Positions 19,265-27,984 of a DNA stretch of 64,000 nt are shown one piece after another. A program made the translations under genes and the position numbers. The stretch is from Acetivibrio clariflavus DSM 19732 (GTDB lineage: Bacteria; Bacillota; Clostridia; Acetivibrionales; Acetivibrionaceae). The notes below the pieces were generated by a model. That model was not told the DNA's origin and did not search any database. It saw only the letters and a list, made by a program, of their open reading frames with translations. The first letter of the stretch is position 1. Each line of letters starts with the position of its first letter. The stretch spans positions 4,576,001 to 4,640,000 of the forward strand of contig NC_016627.1 in NCBI RefSeq assembly GCF_000237085.1, given 5' to 3'.

Positions 19265-20236
19265 AATAATATTTCTTGCTGCTGTCAATGCTACCTCCAT
19301 TATTCTCTTGCAATCAGTTGTATTTGTATGGTAGCCTGAGGATTTTGATGTACGCTGTCTGATTACAATTACCTCTGCATCGATATCCTCTTCGTATGTT
19401 ACAATTATTTTTTTATGTTCCGGAATACTTCTCACATACTGTTCCAGTCCAAAACCTCTTTTGGCTGCTATTACACAGTAAAAATAAGGATACCTTGAGC
19501 TTTCTACCAAGTTTATATTAATTTGAGCCTGAATACCGTAAAAATCATCAGGCATGTTTTCAAAAGATACGGTAAACCTGCTGTCCTTTGGAATACTTTT
19601 TCCGTTTTTATCTCTGGCAAGCAAAAGTGCCGGCTTAAAAAATTCTCCATCTCGCTTTATGGTTTTAAAAAACTCTTCCATACTATTTATAATACCTGCT
19701 TTAATATTCAAATCGTCTTGTTTCTGCACCTGTTTCATTCCATTAAACCAAAGGGGCAACACAAGAATTATTACATCTGTTATAAAAATTCCTCCAACAG
19801 CATCATTAACCAGCAGGATCCTTAAAAAAACATAGACACACATCAGAGCAAAAGCGGTTAATATAAAGCCTATAATACCCGTTCCATTGCTTATATCAAG
19901 TATATCCCTGTCCCAATTTACCGTTTTTCTCTCAAGTTCCTTTATCTGACGAATTTGTTTCATATCAACCGAAGTCCAGTTATCATCGACCCTAAAATCC
20001 TTAAGACTTATACGATTGTTATAGCCCCGGATTAAGTTCAGCAGAGTGGCACATACCAAAAAAACAGCTCCCGGCCATGCCTTCAAAAATAAAATCTGAA
20101 ATAAAAAGCCTGAAGCTACAAATGCTAAATATAGCATCATCCTTTTTGAGTAAGAGAGCTTTTCAAACATATAAAACCTGACATTGTCCTGTTTTTCCGG
20201 TGGCAGAAAACCTGGCAGACGAATCCCGTTACTCAT
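19244..20236 (-). CDS. Uncharacterised membrane protein, third gene of the radical SAM operon
   Basis: I do not recognise this 330-residue family. It has two hydrophobic pairs (about 34-72 and 117-168) separated by a charged loop, then a soluble C-terminal half of about 160 residues that reads as mixed alpha/beta (RFTVSFENMPDDFYGIQAQI, KIIVTYEEDIDAEVIVI). Its ATG overlaps the radical SAM stop (ATGAGTAA) and has AAGGAG 8 bases upstream, so it is translationally coupled to the enzyme gene. By position it could be an anchor, partner, protease or exporter for the modified HSAC-tail protein, but no motif supports any one of these. Confidence 0.8.
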   Translation of the reverse strand: MSNGIRLPGFLPPEKQDNVRFYMFEKLSYSKRMMLYLAFVASGFLFQILFLKAWPGAVFLVCATLLNLIRGYNNRISLKDFRVDDNWTSVDMKQIRQIKELERKTVNWDRDILDISNGTGIIGFILTAFALMCVYVFLRILLVNDAVGGIFITDVIILVLPLWFNGMKQVQKQDDLNIKAGIINSMEEFFKTIKRDGEFFKPALLLARDKNGKSIPKDSRFTVSFENMPDDFYGIQAQININLVESSRYPYFYCVIAAKRGFGLEQYVRSIPEHKKIIVTYEEDIDAEVIVIRQRTSKSSGYHTNTTDCKRIMEVALTAARNIIANYKGI

Positions 20237-21566
20237 ATATTATACTCCTTCCTTTTAACAACCCCATTGACTTCCATTTCGATTTGAGTTCTTCGCAACC
20301 ATGGGCTTTAAAATAAAGCGGGCATGCACCCTGACATGCAGCAAAACTCTTACACTGTTTGCATTCCTCAGGTGCTGCTTCCTTTCCTCTAATCCACTCA
20401 CATCGTTTTTTATTCCATACGGCCTTAAATCCTTCAGTTAAAATGTTGCCAACAGGCTCCGACCAGCTTGAGCATGGAAGTATGTTCCCTTTCGGGTCAA
20501 CGGAAAGCAGTCCTTCACAGGCACTGCATCCCTTATTCCCAAGTCCCTCTGCTATAGGATTGAATAAGCATAAAGGCGTGGGAGAGTACCACATATATTT
20601 GATTCCTTCCCTTTCAGCCTCCCTCTTTATGCTCTTTACTATTTCTCCTATTTCTGTATAGCTTACAGTCAAATCATCATCTCCCCCGCGTCCGGCAGGT
20701 ATTACTAAGTTGGAGGAAAACCTTTCTGCTCCGATGCTTTTACAAAATGCAGGATACTCAAGTAAGCTGTCTTTATTCATTTTACATATGGTAAAGTGAG
20801 GATGCACAGCTATCCCGGCTTCTTTAAGAGCTTTAAACCCAGCCACCGAAGCGGCATAGGAACCCGGAACTCCTGTAATTGCATCATGTTCTGAAGCATT
20901 GGCAGATTCAATACTCACCTGTGCCGACGCAAGACCAGCCCTGGCAAGTTCTCTTGCCATCTTTTTAGTTATTAATGTGCCATTTGTTATAAGATTTACT
21001 CTCATTTTGTTTACTTTCGCCGCATATTTTATGAGTTTTGGAAGGTCTTTATAAGTAGTGGGTTCTCCTCCCGTAAAAGAAACACTCGGCACTTCTGCTT
21101 CATACCGAATAATATCCAGAACCTTTTTAAAGCCTTCCGTATCCAGCTGCCTCTCAGTTTTATTCTGAGTACAACCGGCATAACAAAAGCGGCACTTAAT
21201 GTTACAGGCATAGGTAAGCGCCACTTCCGATAATACAGGAAGTTCAATGTATCCAAGATTAAATTCTATTCTGCGTATAGCTGCCGTGTTATAGTTTTCA
21301 CACACTTCATTGTTCCATACACGCAAAAAATCCACAAAAAACCTTTCCAACTGAGCCTCGGTTTCAGGCCAATCCGACCTGGCATCAATTATGTCCCGAA
21401 TGGAACCGCCCTCCAAAATATGTGCAATAACACGGGCTCCTGTAGTATTAAGTTTAAATGCTTCGTTTGGCATCCGAATGAGTACATTATCACTTAGACG
21501 CATAAAAACGTAAGGTTTAATTTTTTTTAAAAAATCATCCACCCAGGACAATCTATGTTTTTTCAC
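20229..21566 (-). CDS. Radical SAM/SPASM peptide-modifying enzyme with PqqD-like N-terminus
   Basis: The product has 445 residues. Residues about 15-85 resemble a PqqD-type RiPP recognition element ([30 protein letters not shown]). The radical SAM core has Cys121-x3-Cys125-x2-Cys128 ([14 protein letters not shown]) and the SAM-contact motif SFTGGEPT at 163-170. The C-terminal SPASM/twitch region has cysteines near 333, 347, 350, 365, 389, 402, 405, 411, 415 and 424, enough for two auxiliary clusters. Relatives modify peptide substrates, often at Cys. The GTG start at 21566 overlaps the upstream stop (GTGA), and its GGAGGT site is formed by the last codons of the upstream HSAC-tail gene. The obvious candidate substrate is that tail. 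Reaction type is not known. Confidence 0.9.
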   Translation of the reverse strand: MKKHRLSWVDDFLKKIKPYVFMRLSDNVLIRMPNEAFKLNTTGARVIAHILEGGSIRDIIDARSDWPETEAQLERFFVDFLRVWNNEVCENYNTAAIRRIEFNLGYIELPVLSEVALTYACNIKCRFCYAGCTQNKTERQLDTEGFKKVLDIIRYEAEVPSVSFTGGEPTTYKDLPKLIKYAAKVNKMRVNLITNGTLITKKMARELARAGLASAQVSIESANASEHDAITGVPGSYAASVAGFKALKEAGIAVHPHFTICKMNKDSLLEYPAFCKSIGAERFSSNLVIPAGRGGDDDLTVSYTEIGEIVKSIKREAEREGIKYMWYSPTPLCLFNPIAEGLGNKGCSACEGLLSVDPKGNILPCSSWSEPVGNILTEGFKAVWNKKRCEWIRGKEAAPEECKQCKSFAACQGACPLYFKAHGCEELKSKWKSMGLLKGRSIIYE

Positions 21567-23263
21567 CGCGCACCTCCGCTTACACAGGCAGAGTGACACG
21601 CTGAATGGCAAGCTGAATGGCAGGCCGAATGGCAAGCTGAGTGACACGCATCATGGCACGCTGAGTGGCAGGCATCATGGCATGCCGAATGCCAGGCAAA
21701 TTTACCGGATTTCGAATCTAAAACAGATTTAAACGTTGTATTCCCAGGATTAACCGGTATGACTTCCTCATATCTGTTAAAATCTTCTCTGCGCCTGTCA
21801 TAGCTCACACCAGTGTAGTAAAAATACCAATAAGGCCAGTAACCTATATTGTCGTCTTCTTCATATATTTCCTCTTTTTTCACCGAATCGGTATTTCTCT
21901 CTTCATAAGCTTTGGACATTTTCTCCAAATAGTACTTTTTAGTAGCTTCTATATCACAGTCCCAAGTCTTTTGCTGCACATTATCCACAAGTTTTTGCAA
22001 AATATTTTCTATTTCTTTTCCGCTAAATTCACCATCTTCGGCAGCATCATACATCATACGCTCATAAACACTTAAATCGGACAAGGATTTATTATGGTCA
22101 AGGCGACGAACTTTAATAGGATTTTGTGAAACTTCTTCCAAATACCCCTGATCCACAAGTTTGGATAAAATGGCAGAAAGTATAGTTTTATAAGGTGTCC
22201 CTATTAAAAGGGCCACTTCTAAATCATCCAAATTTTCTGCAATGGTTCCGTCTTTTCTGAACGATGCTATTTCAAGAACCGGAGGTTCCCAGTCTGTCCT
22301 TGCCCACTCAATTTCATCCTTTGTAGTTTGAGCTTTCGCCATGGATCTATGCTTTTTGCCAACAGCCATAAATGTTACTAAAAACAGTGCCCCAAGTACA
22401 ACTAATAAAGCAATTCTTCCGGAACTTTCATTTTCCCGTCTGTAATTTTCATTACCCTGATTATACCTATAGTTTCTTTGAGGTATATCATGCTCTTCTT
22501 TATATCCATCCCCAGCATTATATTCAGGTATTTGGTCAAAAACATCCTCATTTATATACTGCTGAATCTCAAACTTAAATTCAGCTTCAGGGTTATCCTT
22601 GTGAAGCAATACTTGTACCCTGGGAATCCCTTCAATCAAAGCTACCCTATAGTCAATCAAATATTTTTCATTCATCCATTTTTCCGTAGCAAAGCCATTA
22701 TCCAGTAAAAATTGCTCTATCTCTTCCCTTGTCCCGGTTTGCTCAGGATATTCCAAAGGGTAATTTATAGTAACAGTATAATGATCCATTGCCTCATCCC
22801 ACTGGACAGGTGCCCAAATGAATGCCACAAGTTCTTTCCCATCTTCTGCAGTTGTCCTGACAAGATACAGTGCATCTGCCATATTGGCCACAAAACGCAA
22901 CTTATATGTCAGGTATTCTCCACCCAACCGTTGTTCATTGGAATTGACTATGTCGTATTTTCCGCCTCCAAGATTTATTATGTCAATTTTATGGGATGTA
23001 TTGTCATCGGTTATTACACAGCAATAGTCATAATCAAATATTGGAGTAATTCGGTCAAACCCTTCCATTGTAAATGCCAACATCGTTTTACCCGGTACTA
23101 AATTATACCGGATAGTGTACGAAACAATGGCATTGCCGTCAGGCAATAAATTCACGTCGGTTTCTACAAATCCTAAATTTGCAACAGAAGATGCATTAAC
23201 ATTTAAAACAGATAACAAAACAACAAGTAAAACAGCAAAGCCAAATAAAATTCTTTTAACCAT
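21563..23263 (-). CDS. DUF2207-like membrane protein with nine HSAC/HDAC tail repeats
   Basis: The product has 566 residues. It has a signal peptide (1-24), an extracytoplasmic DUF2207-like beta domain (about 25-240), a polar Asn/Arg-rich linker, one membrane helix (284-301) followed by KKHR (so the C-terminus is cytosolic), a helical region that looks like a winged helix (about 345-430), and an acidic/aromatic stretch with [11 protein letters not shown]. The end is low-complexity: residues 525-560 are nine tandem tetrapeptides HSAC or HDAC, then VSGGAR. The tail has nine Cys and nine His. AAGGTGG precedes the ATG. It is first of a three-gene coupled operon with a radical SAM enzyme. I read the tail as a built-in substrate peptide; a metal-binding tail is the main alternative. 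Confidence 0.88.
   Translation of the reverse strand: MVKRILFGFAVLLVVLLSVLNVNASSVANLGFVETDVNLLPDGNAIVSYTIRYNLVPGKTMLAFTMEGFDRITPIFDYDYCCVITDDNTSHKIDIINLGGGKYDIVNSNEQRLGGEYLTYKLRFVANMADALYLVRTTAEDGKELVAFIWAPVQWDEAMDHYTVTINYPLEYPEQTGTREEIEQFLLDNGFATEKWMNEKYLIDYRVALIEGIPRVQVLLHKDNPEAEFKFEIQQYINEDVFDQIPEYNAGDGYKEEHDIPQRNYRYNQGNENYRRENESSGRIALLVVLGALFLVTFMAVGKKHRSMAKAQTTKDEIEWARTDWEPPVLEIASFRKDGTIAENLDDLEVALLIGTPYKTILSAILSKLVDQGYLEEVSQNPIKVRRLDHNKSLSDLSVYERMMYDAAEDGEFSGKEIENILQKLVDNVQQKTWDCDIEATKKYYLEKMSKAYEERNTDSVKKEEIYEEDDNIGYWPYWYFYYTGVSYDRRREDFNRYEEVIPVNPGNTTFKSVLDSKSGKFAWHSACHDACHSACHDACHSACHSACHSACHSACHSACVSGGAR
21584..21691 (-). repeat. Nine 12-bp repeats encoding HSAC/HDAC
   Basis: A 108-bp array of nine 12-base units at the 3' end of the DUF2207-like gene. 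Seven units code for HSAC; units two and four code for HDAC. Codon choice varies between units (GCC, GCA, GCT and GCG for Ala), so the peptide is under selection rather than being fresh slippage. Confidence 0.93.
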
Positions 23264-23297
23264 AGATCCACCTTTTTTATTTTAAATTTATTATTTT

Positions 23298-23345
23298 ATT
23301 ATATTGAACGCCTGAAAAGAGTTTTATTAAACACAAAGCGTTCAA
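23298..23345 (-). promoter_or_regulatory. Promoter with inverted repeat upstream of the HSAC/radical SAM operon
   Basis: A TATAAT -10 lies at 23298-23303 on the leftward strand, 35 bases before the gene start. Immediately behind it is TTGAACGC (23304-23311), and its exact inverse GCGTTCAA lies at 23338-23345. The arms bracket the -35 region, which fits an operator. No good -35 hexamer is seen, so the promoter may need an activator or another sigma factor. Confidence 0.45.
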
Positions 23346-23603
23346 AAAATAATATGCACAGCCTCGAAAAAAAAAGAATTCCGAATTCCAAATATTTATG
23401 AAAAAATGTATATTGCAAATATTTTAATCTATAACTTTATTATTTCCCACTTTTTAATTGTACTCTATTTTATTCCTGTATACAATTAAAAAGTAACAAA
23501 TACCCAAAAAATGAAATTTTATAAATATACTTGACATTACAAACTTTCTGCATTAAAATAATGTCCGTCTCTCTCAAGTGCGTATGAAATATTTCATTAA
23601 TTT

Positions 23604-23680
23604 AGGGATATAGCCAAGTCGGTAAGGCACCAGACTTTGACTCTGGCATTTCGCAGGTTCGAGTCCTGCTATCCCTGCCA
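23604..23680 (+). tRNA. tRNA-Gln (anticodon TTG)
   Basis: A cloverleaf of 77 bases with 7-bp acceptor AGGGATA/TATCCCT. The anticodon stem is CCAGA/TCTGG around CTTTGAC, giving anticodon TTG. It has GGTTCGAGTCC in the T arm and an encoded CCA end. Confidence 0.96.
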
Positions 23681-23683
23681 TAG

Positions 23684-23759
23684 GGGCCATTAGCTCAGTT
23701 GGCAGAGCACTTGACTTTTAATCAAGGTGTCCCGCGTTCGAGTCGCGGATGGCTCACCA
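23684..23759 (+). tRNA. tRNA-Lys (anticodon TTT)
   Basis: Starts 3 bases after tRNA-Gln. The anticodon stem is CTTGA/TCAAG around CTTTTAA, giving anticodon TTT. The acceptor is GGGCCAT/ATGGCTC with one G-T pair, and CCA is encoded. It is co-transcribed with tRNA-Gln. Confidence 0.96.
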
Positions 23760-23760
23760 A

Positions 23761-23797
23761 AATACCTGTAACTTTATAGTTACAGGTATTTTTATTA
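23761..23797 (+). terminator. Terminator of the tRNA-Gln/tRNA-Lys operon
   Basis: AATACCTGTAACT pairs with AGTTACAGGTATT, followed by TTTTATT. Confidence 0.9.
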
Positions 23798-23817
23798 ACT
23801 ATGAAATATTGCTTATT

Positions 23818-23847
23818 AAAAATACCCCTTTTATGAAGGGGTATTTT
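23818..23847 (-). terminator. Terminator of the double-Cache gene
   Basis: Read leftwards, AAAATACCCC and GGGGTATTTT form a stem around a short loop, ending in a T-rich run just after the gene that ends at 23885. Confidence 0.8.
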
Positions 23848-23884
23848 CAACACAACTTCCAAATATCATATTTTTTCTATATTC

Positions 23885-25252
23885 TTAATTTATATTGGTC
23901 TGCAAACTAACCTTGTAATTTTTTATATCCGATACCATCCTTACAGACAAGTATACAAATGTGGAAAACGCTACAATGATAGCCAGCAAACTGATTTGAG
24001 TTATATTCTTTCTTATGTTCCTTATTTGCTTTGCAACAACTTTTTTCTCAACTCCTAAGTTCCACATTCCTATTACTTTTCCGCTGGCATCTTTAAGCGG
24101 AATATATTTTGCCATATACTTTTTACCTGCAATATCAATCTCTCCAACATATTCCTCGCCACGCTTCAAAACAGTATCCACAATTTCACTCGGTGCTTTA
24201 GTTCCAATAGTTTTTGTGCTGTCATATGATGAACTATTGGTTGAAACACTTATATCTCCCATAAAAACAGTTGAGAAATAATTATCATTATAATTTATTC
24301 TGTTTAATACAACATCATTGTCATTTAAACAAACTTTACCTTTATACAATTTGTCATCTTTTATTGACCAATCTCCTTTATAAATTTCATCAAAAAGCAT
24401 AAGTCCCAATTTAGAGTTTACATCAAGTCTATCCTTTATATTGCCGTTTTCAAGATTATTGACAACATTTCCGATTGTAAATCCCTGTATGGTAAACCAT
24501 ATTATAAAAAATGTAAATATAAGCACCAATGACAAACTGATAACTCTTTGTTGTGTTTTATTGCTGCTTTTATTGGTTTCAAGAAATGAAACCTTGAGGG
24601 TATCAATATCGGTAAGAAATTTCTTAGCATAGAACATCAATATTATACAACCTATTATCCCGCACAATATCGAAATAACTACTATTGAAGCTCTCATAGC
24701 AATTATTTGCATCCGCTGATTTCCAATAGCAGAATTCGGTACAGCGACAGACCACATTCCAATAATCTTTCCGCTATTATCCCTTATAGGCATATATTTA
24801 ACAGCATATTTTTCACCAAAAATATTTTCAGTTCCTTCATAGTTAGTTCCTTTTCTTAAAACACTCTCAACCACTTCATTTGGTGCTCTCTCTCCTAATG
24901 TCCTTTCACCTTTCGCATTCCGTTCACTGGTAGCCACTTTTTCATCAGCTAAATATATACTTACATGAGCACCGGTCTTTTCTTTTATTTCATCTAACAC
25001 ATTAAAGGAATTGTCTACCTGATTGTCTCCTATGAGCAATTTGCCACTTTTTATTTTCCAACTGCCGACATATTTGCTGCTGATAATATTAAGGCCCATG
25101 TCTGAAATATTATCCACTTTTGTTTTAATACTCTTATCCATTAAACTGTTAACTCTACTGTTGGTGACCAAATAGATGGTTGCTGTAAATAATGCTATAA
25201 GCAATATGGATACCCTCAACAGTTTTCCCTTTAGCATAACTTTTTTCTTCAC
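23885..25252 (-). CDS. Tandem double-Cache membrane protein without output domain
   Basis: The product has 455 residues and is an internal duplication. Each half has a membrane helix, an extracytoplasmic single-Cache domain of the type found in chemoreceptors, and a second helix. Helices lie at about 11-29, 186-208, 236-256 and 420-440. Matching segments in the halves are GSWKIKSGKLLIGD with GDWSIKDDKLYKGK, KYAVKYMPIRDNSGKIIGMW with KYMAKYIPLKDASGKVIGMW, and GERAPNEVVESVL with GTKAPSEIVDTVL. Such domains usually feed HAMP, chemoreceptor signalling, kinase or GGDEF domains. None is present: the C-terminus is about 15 residues after the last helix. It starts with GTG after AGAGG. Confidence 0.85.
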   Translation of the reverse strand: MKKKVMLKGKLLRVSILLIALFTATIYLVTNSRVNSLMDKSIKTKVDNISDMGLNIISSKYVGSWKIKSGKLLIGDNQVDNSFNVLDEIKEKTGAHVSIYLADEKVATSERNAKGERTLGERAPNEVVESVLRKGTNYEGTENIFGEKYAVKYMPIRDNSGKIIGMWSVAVPNSAIGNQRMQIIAMRASIVVISILCGIIGCIILMFYAKKFLTDIDTLKVSFLETNKSSNKTQQRVISLSLVLIFTFFIIWFTIQGFTIGNVVNNLENGNIKDRLDVNSKLGLMLFDEIYKGDWSIKDDKLYKGKVCLNDNDVVLNRINYNDNYFSTVFMGDISVSTNSSSYDSTKTIGTKAPSEIVDTVLKRGEEYVGEIDIAGKKYMAKYIPLKDASGKVIGMWNLGVEKKVVAKQIRNIRKNITQISLLAIIVAFSTFVYLSVRMVSDIKNYKVSLQTNIN

Positions 25253-25815
25253 GTGACCTCTCCCCTTGTCGTTAATTTTTATATATCTATTTAAAATTTA
25301 ATCGATAAAAATATAACCTAGATAATACTACAATAATCATCAAAAAGTTTCAACATTTCATTAAAATTGTAAAATCTACAAAAAGAACCTGACCAAACTC
25401 TTTAAAAGATACGACATTATTTTCAGATCGCGTCAGTGCGAATACTTAGGATTTTCCAATATTTGAGGATATTATTTTACAATAAATTTTATAATATGTC
25501 AAAAATTCGTTACAAATATTGTAAACTACTTTCCTAAATATTTCAAGCATGAAAATAACAAAAAATCCCATTCTATTGTTAAACTCTACTCTCACCTTTA
25601 TATAAGTTCTTCATCATTATCCTGATACTCACCTAAAGTCCACTTTTTCTTATGCACAACTTTTTCCGATTTTAAAGTTTTCAACAGTTCATACGACAGC
25701 AATTATTTCTTATAACTGAATTTCAAGTTAACAGAGAATATACTTTCCACAAAATGTTCACATCTTATCAACAGTTTCTGTGGAAAAGTAAATTCAAACT
25801 GATTTTATTAAAAAA
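25253..25815. other. 560-bp intergenic stretch, nothing recognised
   Basis: AT-rich DNA upstream of the double-Cache gene. No open frame with a ribosome binding site and no clear structured RNA was found. Confidence 0.5.
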
Positions 25816-25859
25816 ATAACTTTCGCTATAACCTGAATTAAGTCATAGGCGAAAGTTAT
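25816..25859 (-). terminator. Terminator of the serpin gene
   Basis: Read leftwards, ATAACTTTCGC and GCGAAAGTTAT form an 11-bp stem followed by a run of seven T residues. Confidence 0.88.
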
Positions 25860-25938
25860 GTTTCAATTTGTTTTTTATTGCTTTTAGTTATTCTTATCTA
25901 CATGCAGCAGAACTTTTAACATTTCCGATATTCAAATT

Positions 25939-27806
25939 TTAATTTCTGACACTCACAACTTTGCCCATAAAGAGTATACTGCCGGTTACATTATCAGCTA
26001 TTACAAACATGAACGGCTTGTTAGCAGTAAAGGCATCCGGTATTGAAGGTGTTGCCATTCCTATAGTAGTTATAACTGAAGCCTCAGTCCCCTTTTCATT
26101 CACGTCAATTACAGCTTTGTGTTTAATATCACCTATCCATGGGGCGTTATCTGAAATTCCCGAGAAATCAGCTCCATAGGAAAAGGCTTCACCCATGCCC
26201 AATTCTGTTAATTTTCCAATTATATCTCCAGGTTCATATTCAATTTTGAAGCGAGGAATACTTAACCTTACATTAGACCTCATTGAAAGTTTGCTTTTTA
26301 CTTCGTTCCATTTATTGTTGTCAAATTGTGAAATAAAATCATTAACATTATCTTTTTCCGGAAGAATACAATACATTGAGACGTTTCTGGAACCGTAAGG
26401 AATCTCAACAGCTCTATATTCTGAAGTTTGAGCATACTTGTATTTGCCGGTTCTATTCATCATCGGCACAAGTTCCTTTTCACCTTTGATATTTGTAAAG
26501 TAACTGTTTGTAGTCTGCGTTATATCAAACTTGTCGGTCCAACTCCCATTAAAATAGATAGCATTCATAAGGTACAAAACTATATTGGATTGGATAGGTG
26601 ATTTTATCACATTGTTTATCTTACCTTTTGTTGCGTCGGATATCCATTTATTCATAATGTCACATGCTTCGGGACTTGAAAAATCCAAAAAGGAACTATA
26701 AGCATCAAATACTTCATTATTTTTATTTAAAAAGCTTTCTTTTATTTGAGAGTTTTCCTTAATCCATATGGAATTGGCAACATCCAGCTCAATCTGAGGG
26801 TAAAGTTTTTTGAAGTAATCCAAATGAGCTCTGTAGCTTTGATTTATTTCATCATCAGTCATACCTTTGTAATTAAGAGCTTCTGCCATCGCATCTTTTG
26901 TGGTGGTATCTGCCCCCTGGTATGCCATCGACAGTGCCATGGAAATGCTGAAAGGCGAGAAAAATACGTTTTCCTCCAAGTCATCTTTGCTGAACTTTTG
27001 GAAAAGATCTGCAGCAAATTGAGCATTGGCATTTACAAACTTCTCATTTACTTCTGCATCATAGGTAATCGGTTCAGGCATAATAACGGAATTTGTTGTA
27101 AAAGAAAAACCGGTAACAATTTTATCATATACTTTGAAATCAAATCGATTTTTGTCTCCCAGTTGATTTTCAACAGGATATTTTATAACTTTATGCATAA
27201 GTGCCATTGTTACTCCACCGCTGCCAACGTACTTTTCTATCTTTACTCCCGATGTGTAAAAATACAGTTCACCGGACTGGGATGTAGTACATTCAAGCTT
27301 GCCTTCATCAGCAATCCTGTATCCGCCATCATTAAAGGTAATTTCTACTTGGATATATTTTTGTTGGTTAGCTCCGGTTTGATATGAGTTATCTATTACA
27401 AGCTTCAGAGAAACATTTTCAGCCGGTGGAACAAACGGGATCCAATCCTCTTTAGGTGTCGGAGTAACTGGTATTTCAAAGGTAGGAGTTGGTTGACTGT
27501 CGTTCCCTTCAGGATTAAACGGTAAACTCTTAGTCATTCCAAGCAAATACTTTTTTAAAATCGCAAGGTCCAGAGAATTAATCTCTCCATCTCTATATAC
27601 ATCGGCATGTTCCATCCAATTATCTCCGGAAGGAGCTCTGGTATAAAGTAAGTATGTCTTCAGCAGTGCATAGTCAATTGAATCTACAGAATTATCGCCA
27701 TTCAAATCACCAAAAAGACTTTCAGAAAAAACCGGGATGACATAGAACAATTGGCATAAAACTATTATAGCCAGAATCAAGGAAAATTTTTTGATTTCCT
27801 AAGCAT
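25939..27806 (-). CDS. Dockerin-bearing serpin, start region apparently frameshifted
   Basis: The open frame (613 codons from a TTG at 27780) holds a hydrophobic signal core, a type I dockerin (23-82, loops GDLNGDNSVDSID and DVYRDGEINSLD), a Pro/Thr linker (about 90-115), a beta domain of unknown type (about 120-235) and a full serpin fold (about 245-613). The hinge NEKGTEASVITT starts the reactive loop; the scissile region lies near GMATPSIP. Inhibitory serpins trap serine or cysteine proteases, and dockerin-serpins are known cellulosome guards in C. thermocellum. The better start is ATG 27806 with GGGGG upstream, but it is out of frame by one base. Adding one A to the run at 27787-27792 gives MLRKSKKFSLILAIIV, a textbook signal peptide. 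Either a sequencing gap or a real disruption. Confidence 0.88.
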
Positions 27807-27923
27807 AGATATACCCCCTTTAAAATAATGGTTTATATTTGCATTTTATCATAATACTTACTCAATTAATATACTATTTTGGTTTATAAATTATCTGATT
27901 ATTGTTCATTTTATAAATAAAAT

Positions 27924-27953
27924 CGGCTAATTAATTGTATCCAACCAATTAGC
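27924..27953 (-). terminator. Terminator of the AMP-binding gene
   Basis: Read leftwards, GGCTAATT and AATTAGCC pair, followed by GATTTTATTTAT. It lies 30 bp after the gene end at 27985. Confidence 0.65.
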
Positions 27954-27984
27954 CTCTTCTAAATATTAAAGTAAAATATAATTC

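Noticed and set aside
21584-21691. CHSACH pattern as c-type haem sites
   Set aside because: Haem c motifs are CXXCH; here the spacing is CX3CH, and the tail is predicted to be cytosolic, where haem is not attached.
22372-23101. Rightward frames opposite the HSAC-protein gene
   Set aside because: Antisense shadows without start signals; the leftward frame has signal peptide, domain and operon support.
23298-23345. A standard SigA promoter for the HSAC operon
   Set aside because: The -10 is good but no -35 is present at 16-18 bases, so I list it only as a possible regulated promoter.
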